Shown: one piece after another, positions 8,256 to 13,803 of the stretch | How positions within the stretch are numbered: position 1 is the first letter of the stretch | Layout of the letters: each line of letters opens with the position of its first letter | DNA from: a virus | Strand: one strand, 5' to 3' | Length of the DNA stretch: 31,212 bases | Virus record (IMG/VR): IMGVR_UViG_3300037322_000228 | Location: 1-31,212 of that record | Notes under the pieces: model-generated | What the model was told of the DNA's origin: nothing | Seen by the model: only the letters and a program-made list of their open reading frames with translations | Databases searched by the model: none | Position numbers and translations under genes: made by a program

Positions 8256-8285
8256 AGGCTATTTTAATATTTCAGATTGTGTCAA
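8256..8285 (-). promoter_or_regulatory. Candidate promoter upstream of the methyltransferase-terminase genes
   Basis: The minus strand carries a perfect TTGACA at 8285-8280 and TAGCCT at 8261-8256, 18 bases apart. The -10 keeps only the three most conserved positions. It lies in the 93-base gap between the 52-aa gene and the methyltransferase start, one of the few non-coding gaps in this arm. It would allow packaging genes to be expressed separately from replication genes. Chance occurrence is possible. Confidence 0.35.
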
Positions 8286-8311
8286 ATGTTTAATACAGCC
8301 CTCTCGATTAC

Positions 8312-8470
8312 TTAGCTTTTAATATAGCCCATTTTCTTGACTGCTTGCCACGACTCAAAAGAAATGGTTTTGCTTGACTTGGGATTGATGAGAGTAAAAA
8401 CTCTATCCTTCTTGGTGCGGTCGTAGCTTGACCAGAATTTCTGATTGCCTTTTGTCCATACGTTTTTCAT
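8312..8470 (-). CDS. Small basic protein, 52 aa
   Basis: A short frame starts at ATG 8470 with the sequence MKNVWTKGNQKFWSSYDRTK and ends IKS. A strong GAGGAG site lies five bases upstream and overlaps the stop of the preceding gene, so translation is probably coupled. The protein is basic and rich in aromatics (three Trp in 41 residues). It has no membrane segment and is probably a small nucleic-acid-binding or regulatory factor, though no family is recognised. The region would otherwise be an unexplained 230-base gap, and the ribosome binding site is the main support. Confidence 0.7.
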   Translation of the reverse strand: MKNVWTKGNQKFWSSYDRTKKDRVFTLINPKSSKTISFESWQAVKKMGYIKS

Positions 8471-8471
8471 T

Positions 8472-8906
8472 TTACTCCTCTTCTTTGTTTAATTTAACCA
8501 AGCAAGCCCTGTCACGTTTTCCGCCATCTAAAATATCCTTATGAATATCTCTGTAATTTTTTAAAGTCTCTCTCATTATTTTATTTTCCTCTTTAAGGCG
8601 AGTGTTTTGCTTTTCCAATAACATTCGTGCAGCCTGCGCTGAGATGTGCTCCGAGATCTCTATTTTTATCGCTGGCTCCTTTTCTATAACTTTACTTTCA
8701 AGCCACTTTATTTTTCCTTTTAAATATGCTGAGTCCTGTGCCGCATGGGCAGTAGCCAGCTCATAGCCCTCAGCAAATCCTGCATGGTGATTTCTAACCT
8801 CAGCATCCCATAGAGACTCATCAAATTCATCCTCTAAGTCAGGGCCTTTTATATACGCGAGTGCATCTGCCTTGCTCTTGATTTTTTCTGGTATTTTTAT
8901 TTCCAT
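8472..8906 (-). CDS. Hypothetical coiled-coil protein of the replication operon
   Basis: The protein is 144 aa. I chose ATG 8906 because it lies one base after the stop of the preceding gene and has an AGAGGG site; an upstream in-frame ATG at 8984 would give 26 extra residues overlapping that gene heavily. It is highly charged. An acidic centre (residues 20-45) is followed by a predicted coiled coil at about 60-125, with many K, E and L residues. No known domain is recognised. Its position after the replication genes suggests an accessory role there, without direct proof. Confidence 0.65.
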   Translation of the reverse strand: MEIKIPEKIKSKADALAYIKGPDLEDEFDESLWDAEVRNHHAGFAEGYELATAHAAQDSAYLKGKIKWLESKVIEKEPAIKIEISEHISAQAARMLLEKQNTRLKEENKIMRETLKNYRDIHKDILDGGKRDRACLVKLNKEEE

Positions 8907-8907
8907 T

Positions 8908-9450
8908 TTAGCCCTCTTGGTTTTGTTGTTTAAATAAACTACTGCCTGGCTTTCCATAGAAGAAATCAAACACTTTTGCCTCAACTTCGTTGTGCCTATT
9001 TGATGCTGTTGGAATAAATTTAGCTCGCCCTGAAAGACACTCTTTGATCTTTGCTTTTGCCGCGATAACTAAAGGGTGATCAGGGCTTTCACTGAACAAA
9101 ATGAACACACAATCTTTTACAGATTTCCCTCTTTTGAAAACTTTCGTTTCATCAAAAAACCAGTCGTCACCCAAAAAGCCGATATCAAGAGTGGCAGCTT
9201 TGTGCGGTACATCAGTGTTCTTTATTGATACTGTGCGCTGAATATTAAGTTCACGGATAGCTTTTTTGAAGTCATCAGGTAGTGGAGCATAACGAGAAGT
9301 ATCAACGAGATGCTTATCTAGCCTCCGAAGTTCTTCAAATTCTATATTTTGTGTTATTTCTGCAATCCGAGCGACACGAGCGGCACCTAATGCGCTCGGA
9401 AACAGCTCTAAAATGCCCTTAAATGCGTTTTCAAACGTCGACCTATCCAT
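8908..9450 (-). CDS. Replication accessory protein, possibly helicase-loader-like
   Basis: This is a 180-aa protein. The first 70 residues are helical: FENAFKGILELFPSAL, then EELRRLDKHLVD, then RYAPLPDDFKKAIRELN. They have the form of the N-terminal domain of phage helicase loaders and G39P-like proteins, where a helical bundle ends in a 'P.P.DF..A' element. The C-terminal half has no visible ATP-binding motif. It directly follows the replication initiator gene, where helicase loaders are often encoded. The loader assignment is tentative, and 'hypothetical replication-operon protein' is the safe reading. Confidence 0.55.
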   Translation of the reverse strand: MDRSTFENAFKGILELFPSALGAARVARIAEITQNIEFEELRRLDKHLVDTSRYAPLPDDFKKAIRELNIQRTVSIKNTDVPHKAATLDIGFLGDDWFFDETKVFKRGKSVKDCVFILFSESPDHPLVIAAKAKIKECLSGRAKFIPTASNRHNEVEAKVFDFFYGKPGSSLFKQQNQEG

Positions 9451-10235
9451 TACCCCTCCTCGGTTCCAAAATACGCATCTAGGGCAATCTTGGCTTGATT
9501 AGCTTTGTCGTAAGCTCCATCCAAAACCATTAGTGCGTTATCGTAGTTTACAGCCCATTGCAGCGTACAATTCCATCCATTAGGGCCGCCGCCAATTAAA
9601 AAAGGCGTGTTTAAAATTTTTACAAAATAATCTTCCCATTTTTCAGGTGTATCAAAAAACTTCCTAGAATCAATAAAATTTACCAAGTGCTTGCCTACCC
9701 CGATTCCGTGCGAATGTTTTAGCTTGGACGATAACACATCGTTCCATAGATTAGTGATTCTATCAGGTGAGATACTTGATCTCACACTTTCCTCGATTTC
9801 GGGAACTTTGCTTGTATGTGTATTGTATTCTTCTTTAGAAGTAGAGCTAGAAGAAGAGGAAGAGGTTTCGAGCCGATCCGAGATCGAAGCGACCGTTAAC
9901 GACCGTTCCTTTGTAACATCTTGTTTTCTCGTTTTGGGTTTTTTACCCGCGTTGGATCTTTGACGCAACCACCCAAACTGTTTTTCAGCACCTTCAACAA
10001 AAACTTGCCCATTAATGCAGTAAGCCAATCCGCAATCTATGACCTCGTTTCTCAGTTTTTGTCTATCCCAAATGTCTTGCGGGATGCCACCGTTAGCCTT
10101 TAAAAAGTATTCTTGCGCCGTGCTCCAAACCCTAACAAGCGAACCCAAAGCCATCTCGAAAGAGCCTGTTTTTTGAGTCAATTCAAGGAATCTTGTGTCT
10201 TTATAAATCGAGTCCTCAACGTTTATCCTGGCCAT
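9450..10235 (-). CDS. Replication initiator / replisome-organiser-like protein
   Basis: The protein is 261 aa. Its N-terminal 95 residues (ARINVEDSIYKDTRFLELTQ and ALGSLVRVWSTAQEYF) match a conserved phage domain with a winged-helix look that is common in O-like replication proteins. A Ser-rich linker (seven serines in a row near residue 128) joins it to a C-terminal helical region, EKWEDYFVKILNTPFLIGG followed by WAVNYDNALMVLDGAY, similar to DnaD-like ends of such initiators. It is the first gene of the leftward arm, with GGAG seven bases before ATG 10235, downstream of a terminator-like leader hairpin. It probably binds the origin and recruits helicase. Confidence 0.7.
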   Translation of the reverse strand: MARINVEDSIYKDTRFLELTQKTGSFEMALGSLVRVWSTAQEYFLKANGGIPQDIWDRQKLRNEVIDCGLAYCINGQVFVEGAEKQFGWLRQRSNAGKKPKTRKQDVTKERSLTVASISDRLETSSSSSSSTSKEEYNTHTSKVPEIEESVRSSISPDRITNLWNDVLSSKLKHSHGIGVGKHLVNFIDSRKFFDTPEKWEDYFVKILNTPFLIGGGPNGWNCTLQWAVNYDNALMVLDGAYDKANQAKIALDAYFGTEEG

Positions 10236-10257
10236 ACATAAGCTCCAAAAAGAAAGA

Positions 10258-10310
10258 GCCTGAGCCGACCAATGAACACTCGTCAGAGGAGTTCAAAAGC
10301 CGATTCAGGC
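10258..10310 (-). promoter_or_regulatory. Terminator-like leader hairpin (candidate attenuator) of the replication operon
   Basis: Read on the minus strand, GCCTGAATCGGC (10310-10299) pairs with GTCGGCTCAGGC (10269-10258) as 12 positions with one A-C mismatch and two G-U pairs. Four bases on each side lead to an inner stem, GAAC...CTC with GAG...GTTC, closed by a TGAC loop. The layout is symmetric: 12, 4, 21, 4, 12. The T-rich run TCTTTCTTTTT follows at once, then the GGAG of the initiator gene. The G-U pairs favour an RNA structure on this strand. It may be a regulated intrinsic terminator. Confidence 0.65.
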
Positions 10311-10312
10311 GA

Positions 10313-10326
10313 ACCCATTTATGGGT
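10313..10326. promoter_or_regulatory. Short palindrome, candidate operator
   Basis: ACCCAT and ATGGGT arms are separated by two bases, adjacent to the 53-base leader dyad and next to an AT-rich stretch with TATAAT-like sequence at 10335-10340. The size suits a dimeric repressor site, but no repressor gene has been recognised in this genome. Confidence 0.3.
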
Positions 10327-10525
10327 ATTTCTTATATAATTTGTGCCTGACGAGCTTGATTTTTCTAAACCATTTCGCTTAAATATGTAAAGAGCTATAA
10401 ATATTCTACACAACTGCTTTACTTTTAAAATGATCATGGTAGAACGCTCAGGTATTCGCAACACACATAAAAACTATTCACTCTTAACAACTCCTTCTCC
10501 TGGGACTTTTTTGAGTGGCTTAAAA

Positions 10526-10563
10526 CGCCTTCACAGATTTCTTGCGAATACTCTGTGGAGGTG
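10526..10563 (+). promoter_or_regulatory. Leader hairpin covering a ribosome binding site
   Basis: CGCCTTCACAGA (10526-10537) pairs with TCTGTGGAGGTG (10552-10563) at all 12 positions, including two G-U pairs, around a 14-base loop. The 3' arm contains GGAGG (10557-10561), which would serve an ATG at 10570. The G-U pairs would be mismatches on the other strand, so an RNA structure in the rightward transcript is favoured. The loop holds one half of a 10-base inverted repeat. Confidence 0.6.
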
Positions 10564-10569
10564 TCCTAT

Positions 10570-10599
10570 ATGAGGTATCTTTATGAACACTTTAGATGA
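10570..10599 (+). CDS. Possible nine-residue leader peptide
   Basis: ATG 10570 opens the frame MRYLYEHFR, which overlaps the start of the 85-aa gene in another frame. GGAGG lies eight bases upstream and is sequestered in the 10526-10563 hairpin. Ribosomes on this frame would pass over the TGAGG site of the next gene. It is too short to judge by composition. Confidence 0.3.
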   Translation: MRYLYEHFR

Positions 10600-10840
10600 A
10601 TTAGTAAGGCTTGAACAAACCTTGATTGCACTAGAAAGGGATGGCGAAATAATGCCTACCTTTGTATTTGCATTACAACTTAGGAATTGTTTTTCTGCTG
10701 AATCATTCTCTCACCTTGTCCAGTTGATTAAAGATGCCCAGCTATTACGCGAAGGATTGATTGAGGCTGCTGACAATGTTGATGAGGCTATCTATGCACT
10801 CAAACCCCTAGAAGCTCTCTTGAGGCAAGCACGTGACTGA
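10583..10840 (+). CDS. First gene of the rightward arm, hypothetical helical protein
   Basis: This 85-aa acidic protein starts at ATG 10583 with TGAGG seven bases upstream. It is almost entirely helical in composition: LDELVRLEQTLIALERDGEI, then FSHLVQLIKDAQLLREGLIE, then ALKPLEALLRQARD. It has no cysteine pair, signal peptide or membrane segment. It shares the sequence GTGACTGA with the next gene: GTG starts the next one and TGA ends this one. It may be a small regulatory or structural partner. No family is recognised. The upstream leader hairpin suggests its expression is controlled. Confidence 0.6.
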   Translation: MNTLDELVRLEQTLIALERDGEIMPTFVFALQLRNCFSAESFSHLVQLIKDAQLLREGLIEAADNVDEAIYALKPLEALLRQARD

Positions 10841-11015
10841 GTTATATCATTGTGTAAAGTGTCGCGACTTTCACGAATGGGATGAGCAAGGCAGGATTGA
10901 TTTCTGCTTCCGTTACAAGCCTTTTATATATGGCGAGAAAGAAAAAAACATTGTTAGAAACTTAGGCATTGATCTAATGATTAAACAACTCAGTAAGGAG
11001 AATAGAGATGAGTGA
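10833..11015 (+). CDS. Small zinc-ribbon-like protein, GTG start
   Basis: The 60-aa product starts at GTG 10833, eight bases inside the end of the preceding gene, with TTGAGG seven bases upstream. CVKC at residues 7-10, followed by an aromatic stretch and a further Cys (DFCFRYKPF), suggests a small metal-binding fold, although the full ligand set is not clear. The C-terminus is charged and helical. It overlaps the ERF gene start by eight bases. No family is recognised. Confidence 0.6.
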   Translation: MTELYHCVKCRDFHEWDEQGRIDFCFRYKPFIYGEKEKNIVRNLGIDLMIKQLSKENRDE

Positions 11016-11616
11016 GAAAACTTTTCAGGAAAAAATAGTAGAACTTCAATCAAGAGTTCGTGTCACAAAGGATCAATTTAATTCTTTTGGTAAGTATTCC
11101 TACTGGACAGTGGGGGACATTCTCGCAGAAGCAAGACCAATCGCTAATGAGCTTGGTTTAATTCTTTATATTGAAGATCAAATAGCCGAGACATCAGGCA
11201 GATTTTACGTTAAGGCAATTGCCACGATCAGCGACGGCAAAGAAAAGATTGTCGGTCAAGCTTTTGCCAGAGAAGCTCTAGAGAAAAAAGGAATGGACGA
11301 GGCTCAGGTTACAGGAGCGGCATCATCCTACGCTAGAAAGTATTGCCTTGCTGGTTTGCTTGGCTTGGATGGCGAGAAAGACTCAGATGCAACAAACACG
11401 CACGACAAGGCTCAGCAAAGACCGCAAGCACCAAATATAAACGCTTCTGTTGGTGCCGAAAACCCTGCATCAGAAAAACAAGTCAACCTTATTAAATCTT
11501 TGTGCGAACAGGTTGGCGAAAAGATGCCTGTAGTTAATAACTCTAAACACGCATCTATTTTGATCGAAAGATTAAATGAGCTTCGTAATGGCGCAAATAG
11601 AAAGCCAAGGCTTTAA
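11008..11616 (+). CDS. erf: ERF-family single-strand annealing recombinase
   Basis: This 202-aa protein anneals complementary single strands, in the role of lambda Red beta. The ERF core is clear: FGKYSYWTVGDILAEARPI near residues 28-45, and MDEAQVTGAASSYARKY at 96-112, followed by the hydrophobic LAGLLGLD and an acidic DGEKDSD. A linker rich in Q, P and N leads to a C-terminal helical domain (ASEKQVNLIKSLCEQ) of the kind found at the ends of such proteins. AAGGAG precedes the ATG. With RusA and the exonuclease elsewhere in the genome it forms a recombination set. Confidence 0.92.
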   Translation: MSEKTFQEKIVELQSRVRVTKDQFNSFGKYSYWTVGDILAEARPIANELGLILYIEDQIAETSGRFYVKAIATISDGKEKIVGQAFAREALEKKGMDEAQVTGAASSYARKYCLAGLLGLDGEKDSDATNTHDKAQQRPQAPNINASVGAENPASEKQVNLIKSLCEQVGEKMPVVNNSKHASILIERLNELRNGANRKPRL

Positions 11617-11703
11617 ACAATAGCCAGTACGTTACGGATTTGGTCACATACTAACCAGGCAAATAGAAGCAATTTCACTTTTAATAACTAACTCAGAGAA
11701 ATA

Positions 11704-11793
11704 ATGAATAAAATAGAAGCAAGCTTATTAATTATCTACTTTGTCACGGCATCATTTGTGCTTGGCGTTTGGGTTATGCAGGAGGGTTTGTGA
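11704..11793 (+). CDS. 29-aa membrane peptide
   Basis: A frame from ATG 11704 gives MNKIEASLLIIYFVTASFVL and ends VMQEGL. Residues 8-25 form a clear membrane-spanning segment. Its TGA overlaps the GTG of the next gene (GTGA), the same coupling seen elsewhere in this arm. AGAG lies upstream as a weak ribosome binding site. It might be a tiny inner-membrane regulator or holin-like factor. The overlap and hydrophobic pattern support it, but the short length limits certainty. Confidence 0.5.
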   Translation: MNKIEASLLIIYFVTASFVLGVWVMQEGL

Positions 11794-12173
11794 TCAGGTC
11801 GTTTTCAGATGCGCCAGCCTTTAGGGCAGAGCTTGCGGAGATAAACAGAACAGGCAAGGGAAACATTGGCTATTATTGGAAGCGACGCTCGACTGGACAG
11901 GTTGAGGTTATTTTTAATGGAGCTTGTTTTGCGGAAGCTAAAAATAACACTGAAGCCCTAGCTTTTGTTGTCGCTCATGCAAAGAGAGATGGCACTTATT
12001 ATGATGCCCCTGACTTGAATCACTACTACTCTTTTAGGGATGATTTTATTTTTCTATATATTGACGGGAGATTCTCTAAAAAAAGTAAGTCTCAAGCCTG
12101 TCTAAAGGCTTACGTTGAAGCAACGGCATGGCTTAGACATTCTGGGCTTGGGCATATCTGGATAAAAAAGTGA
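11790..12173 (+). CDS. Hypothetical early protein, GTG start
   Basis: The protein is 127 aa from GTG 11790, chosen because AGGAGG lies a few bases upstream and the codon overlaps the preceding TGA (GTGA). A TTG at 11769 is an alternative. It is a basic, aromatic soluble protein: FSDAPAFRAELAEINRTGKG, then YYWKRRSTGQVEVIFNG, then HYYSFRDDFIFLYIDGRFSK. There are no membrane segments or recognised motifs. I cannot assign a function. It belongs to the run of small early genes between ERF and the lipoprotein. Confidence 0.65.
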   Translation: MIRSFSDAPAFRAELAEINRTGKGNIGYYWKRRSTGQVEVIFNGACFAEAKNNTEALAFVVAHAKRDGTYYDAPDLNHYYSFRDDFIFLYIDGRFSKKSKSQACLKAYVEATAWLRHSGLGHIWIKK

Positions 12174-12316
12174 CTTATCATTCATTCATGCGCCTAGGGT
12201 TTTGGGCTTGCGTTAGCTTTTTATGTATGGTCGCATTAGAGAACCCAAAAACTTTTAAAGGTTTATCCAATGCGCTTACTTTTAATCTTTCTTTTTTCTT
12301 GCTCGACAGTGAATAA
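12170..12316 (+). CDS. Possible 48-aa membrane peptide
   Basis: A frame from GTG 12170 overlaps the preceding stop (GTGA) and encodes MTYHSFMRLGFWACVSFLCM, continuing to FFLLDSE. Residues 8-23 are hydrophobic. It fills the 96-base gap before the lipoprotein gene and overlaps that gene's start by 47 bases. No good ribosome binding site is visible; ATG 12188 is another possible start. It is listed because the overlap style matches its neighbours, but it may be chance. Confidence 0.3.
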   Translation: MTYHSFMRLGFWACVSFLCMVALENPKTFKGLSNALTFNLSFFLLDSE

Positions 12317-12797
12317 GCCATCAGTCACAGTCCAAGAAATAGTCGAGGCATGGCCATCAAAGATTTATTTCACCACTAAAAGAACTGAGCCATGGGTTAT
12401 TAAAGCTGTGGCTGACTCCAATTGTGTAATGAACTTAAAAGAATTTAGAGATGAGGTTGGTCGCTTTGGTTGGTTTTCTTACTCAGATCATACTGGCGAC
12501 AAGGTAGCAAAGAATCTTTTCTCAGAAGAATTAACCGAGATTGATCTTCATAGGTTTGTTAATCCCTGGACAAGTGCAGTCGCCGTTACGTTTCCCGATC
12601 AAAAAGAAAGAATCTTTTTTAACTCAAGAAAGAACGCACGTAAGAGATCCGCTTATATTGCCAGCGCTATTCACGAAAGGCTGCATCTTCCTCCTGGCAA
12701 TTACTCCCATCCCTTTAATCACACGATTGATCGTCCTGCTTCTGTGCCTTACAAGATTGGAGAGATCGCGGAGAAATATGCACCAAGATGCTTCTGA
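12270..12797 (+). CDS. Exported lipoprotein-like protein with an HExxH metallopeptidase motif
   Basis: The protein is 175 aa from ATG 12270 with AAAGG upstream. The first residues, MRLLLIFLFSCSTVN, form a short signal peptide ending in a lipobox-like LFSC (imperfect at position -2), so the product may be a lipoprotein anchored at C11. Residues 135-139 are HERLH, a zinc metallopeptidase HExxH motif. H147 or H151, or a later Glu (E165 or E168), could be the third ligand. I know of no phage family with this combination. It might act in the periplasm on envelope proteins or peptidoglycan. The two motifs are seen directly; the activity is inference. Confidence 0.65.
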   Translation: MRLLLIFLFSCSTVNKPSVTVQEIVEAWPSKIYFTTKRTEPWVIKAVADSNCVMNLKEFRDEVGRFGWFSYSDHTGDKVAKNLFSEELTEIDLHRFVNPWTSAVAVTFPDQKERIFFNSRKNARKRSAYIASAIHERLHLPPGNYSHPFNHTIDRPASVPYKIGEIAEKYAPRCF

Positions 12798-13044
12798 TTT
12801 GCATAATTATGCAGAGGAACTTTTTTGCTTGATCTGCCATGATCCTGCTAAGCTTTGTAAAATTAAAACCTATGCAGGATTAGATACCAATCAGCCATGG
12901 AATTTAGTGCCCCTTTGCCCTTATCACATCAGTCATCCGACAAGATTTTCCTTGATACCGTTTAAAGCCTGGGCTATCAAGAATGGTTGGTTCTATCATA
13001 ACGGAATAAGAAGAAAAAACTCAACCGATTGGACAAGTCAATGA
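12778..13044 (+). CDS. HNH-like zinc protein, first of two
   Basis: The protein is 88 aa. ATG 12778 is chosen because GGAG lies close upstream; it overlaps the lipoprotein end by 20 bases, and longer in-frame starts overlap far more. FCLICHDPAKLC, then WNLVPLCPYHISHP, gives CxxC followed by the 'N..PLC..H' element of HNH-type zinc folds. The C-terminus is basic and aromatic. It shares ATGA with the next gene, which has the same fold pattern. It is probably a nuclease or a DNA-binding relative of one; the central HH pair of active HNH enzymes is not evident. Confidence 0.6.
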   Translation: MHQDASDLHNYAEELFCLICHDPAKLCKIKTYAGLDTNQPWNLVPLCPYHISHPTRFSLIPFKAWAIKNGWFYHNGIRRKNSTDWTSQ

Positions 13045-13319
13045 GCAAAAATTATGAAGCACATGGTCACGCATGTATTGTTTGCGGAATGATCGGTGAG
13101 GGCTTGGTTGCATGGCATCACCTTATGACCAGAAAGGCGCATCCTGAATTAGCAGAAGAGCCAAGAAATAAGATCCCTGTTTGCCAACAAGACCACAACA
13201 ATTTTCACACCAAAGGTGCTTTCTCGATGGCTGCAAAGCATCCCAGGGTAAGCGCATGGCTTATTAATCGTGGATGGCAAAAAGATTTAACTAGAGAGAA
13301 ATGGCTTTTAGGGAAATAA
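13041..13319 (+). CDS. HNH-like endonuclease-type protein, second of two
   Basis: The protein is 92 aa from ATG 13041, in ATGA overlap with its neighbour; an in-frame TTG at 13029 is less likely. It carries ACIVCGMIGEGLVAWHHLMT followed by NKIPVCQQDHNNFHTKG. That is CxxC, the HH pair, the central N, then CxxxH and a final H, the ligand and catalytic pattern of HNH endonucleases. It is compact, like the small Nin-region or DUF968-like proteins of lambdoid phages. It ends convergently with RusA, overlapping it by 29 bases. A role in recombination or packaging cuts is possible. Confidence 0.7.
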   Translation: MSKNYEAHGHACIVCGMIGEGLVAWHHLMTRKAHPELAEEPRNKIPVCQQDHNNFHTKGAFSMAAKHPRVSAWLINRGWQKDLTREKWLLGK

Positions 13320-13662
13320 GTATTTTCCATTTATCTGAAATAACTTTCTTGAGGCTAACCTCCATGATCTGAGAGTCGTCAAAACCATACCTTTCACCAA
13401 TTGCATCAAAAATTAACTTAGTAAAGTTGTCAACGTCCCCTGCTGTCCTGGATATTTGACCTTTCTTCGTTAGCCAAGGTCCATGGAACTCAGCTTTACA
13501 ACCGATTGCCCCTGTGTAGCCTGACAAAAAAGAAAGCTTGCTACAACTCAAGGCTATTATTTTCTTGTAGTCACTGGCTTCCTTAGTAAGAAATCGTCGC
13601 CCACTCTTGGTTTGCGACCAAGCCCTGCCCATCGACATGGGTTTTATTTTTATTTCAATCAT
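13291..13662 (-). CDS. rusA: RusA-family Holliday junction resolvase
   Basis: The protein is 123 aa from ATG 13662; a TTG at 13698 is in frame, but the family normally begins with a short beta strand such as MIEIKIKPMSMGRAW. It resolves four-way junctions before packaging. The catalytic set is visible: D76, D78 and K82 in GDVDNFTKLIFDAIG, then D95 and D96 in YGFDDSQIMEV. It is the only minus-strand gene inside the rightward arm, and its 3' end overlaps the HNH gene by 29 bases. It shares the 13663-13803 gap with the metallopeptidase gene as a divergent control region. Confidence 0.9.
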   Translation of the reverse strand: MIEIKIKPMSMGRAWSQTKSGRRFLTKEASDYKKIIALSCSKLSFLSGYTGAIGCKAEFHGPWLTKKGQISRTAGDVDNFTKLIFDAIGERYGFDDSQIMEVSLKKVISDKWKILISLKAISL

Positions 13663-13734
13663 ACTGAAAGAATAAAGCAGAAACTCTTTTAAAGACAACC
13701 TAACTTTTCTACCTCAAGATTAATATGTGGCTTC

Positions 13735-13788
13735 CTCGCCTCAAAGTGTGTTGAGTGGCGAGTACAATCAAGGACGATTTGCTCGCCA
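13735..13788 (+). promoter_or_regulatory. Mutually exclusive hairpins before the metallopeptidase gene
   Basis: CTCGC-CTCAA (13735-13744) pairs with TTGAG-TG-GCGAG (13751-13762): ten base pairs with a two-base bulge and a six-base loop. The same TGGCGAG (13756-13762) also pairs perfectly with CTCGCCA (13782-13788), which lies 15 bases before the ATG and overlaps no coding region. Only one can form. This resembles an RNA switch or paired protein-binding sites. No G-U pairs are involved, so DNA operators are equally possible. Confidence 0.5.
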
Positions 13789-13803
13789 TTTTAAAAGGAA
13801 GTT

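Larger units (their letters stand above)
10236..10582. other. Divergent control region between the two transcription arms
   Basis: This 347-base stretch has no convincing gene. It separates the leftward replication operon from the rightward early operon. It holds a 53-base dyad near the left gene, a short palindrome ACCCATTTATGGGT at 10313-10326, an AT-rich centre at about 10327-10440, a 10-base inverted repeat at 10452-10461 and 10542-10551, and a hairpin near the right gene. A minus-strand frame of 82 codons across it runs through the dyad and has no ribosome binding site I can see; I do not accept it. Promoters and possibly an origin are expected here, but I could not fix a -35/-10 pair. 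Confidence 0.6.

Noticed and set aside
10335-10340. TATAAT as a plus-strand promoter -10
   Set aside because: No acceptable -35 sequence 16-18 bases upstream; the region is AT-rich and such matches are expected by chance.
10216-10464. Minus-strand frame of 82 codons across the control region
   Set aside because: It runs through the leader dyad, has no clear ribosome binding site, ends inside the initiator start, and its composition is unlike the neighbouring genes.
12541-12777. Upstream extension of the first HNH-like gene
   Set aside because: It would overlap the lipoprotein gene almost entirely; the ATG at 12778 has its own GGAG site.
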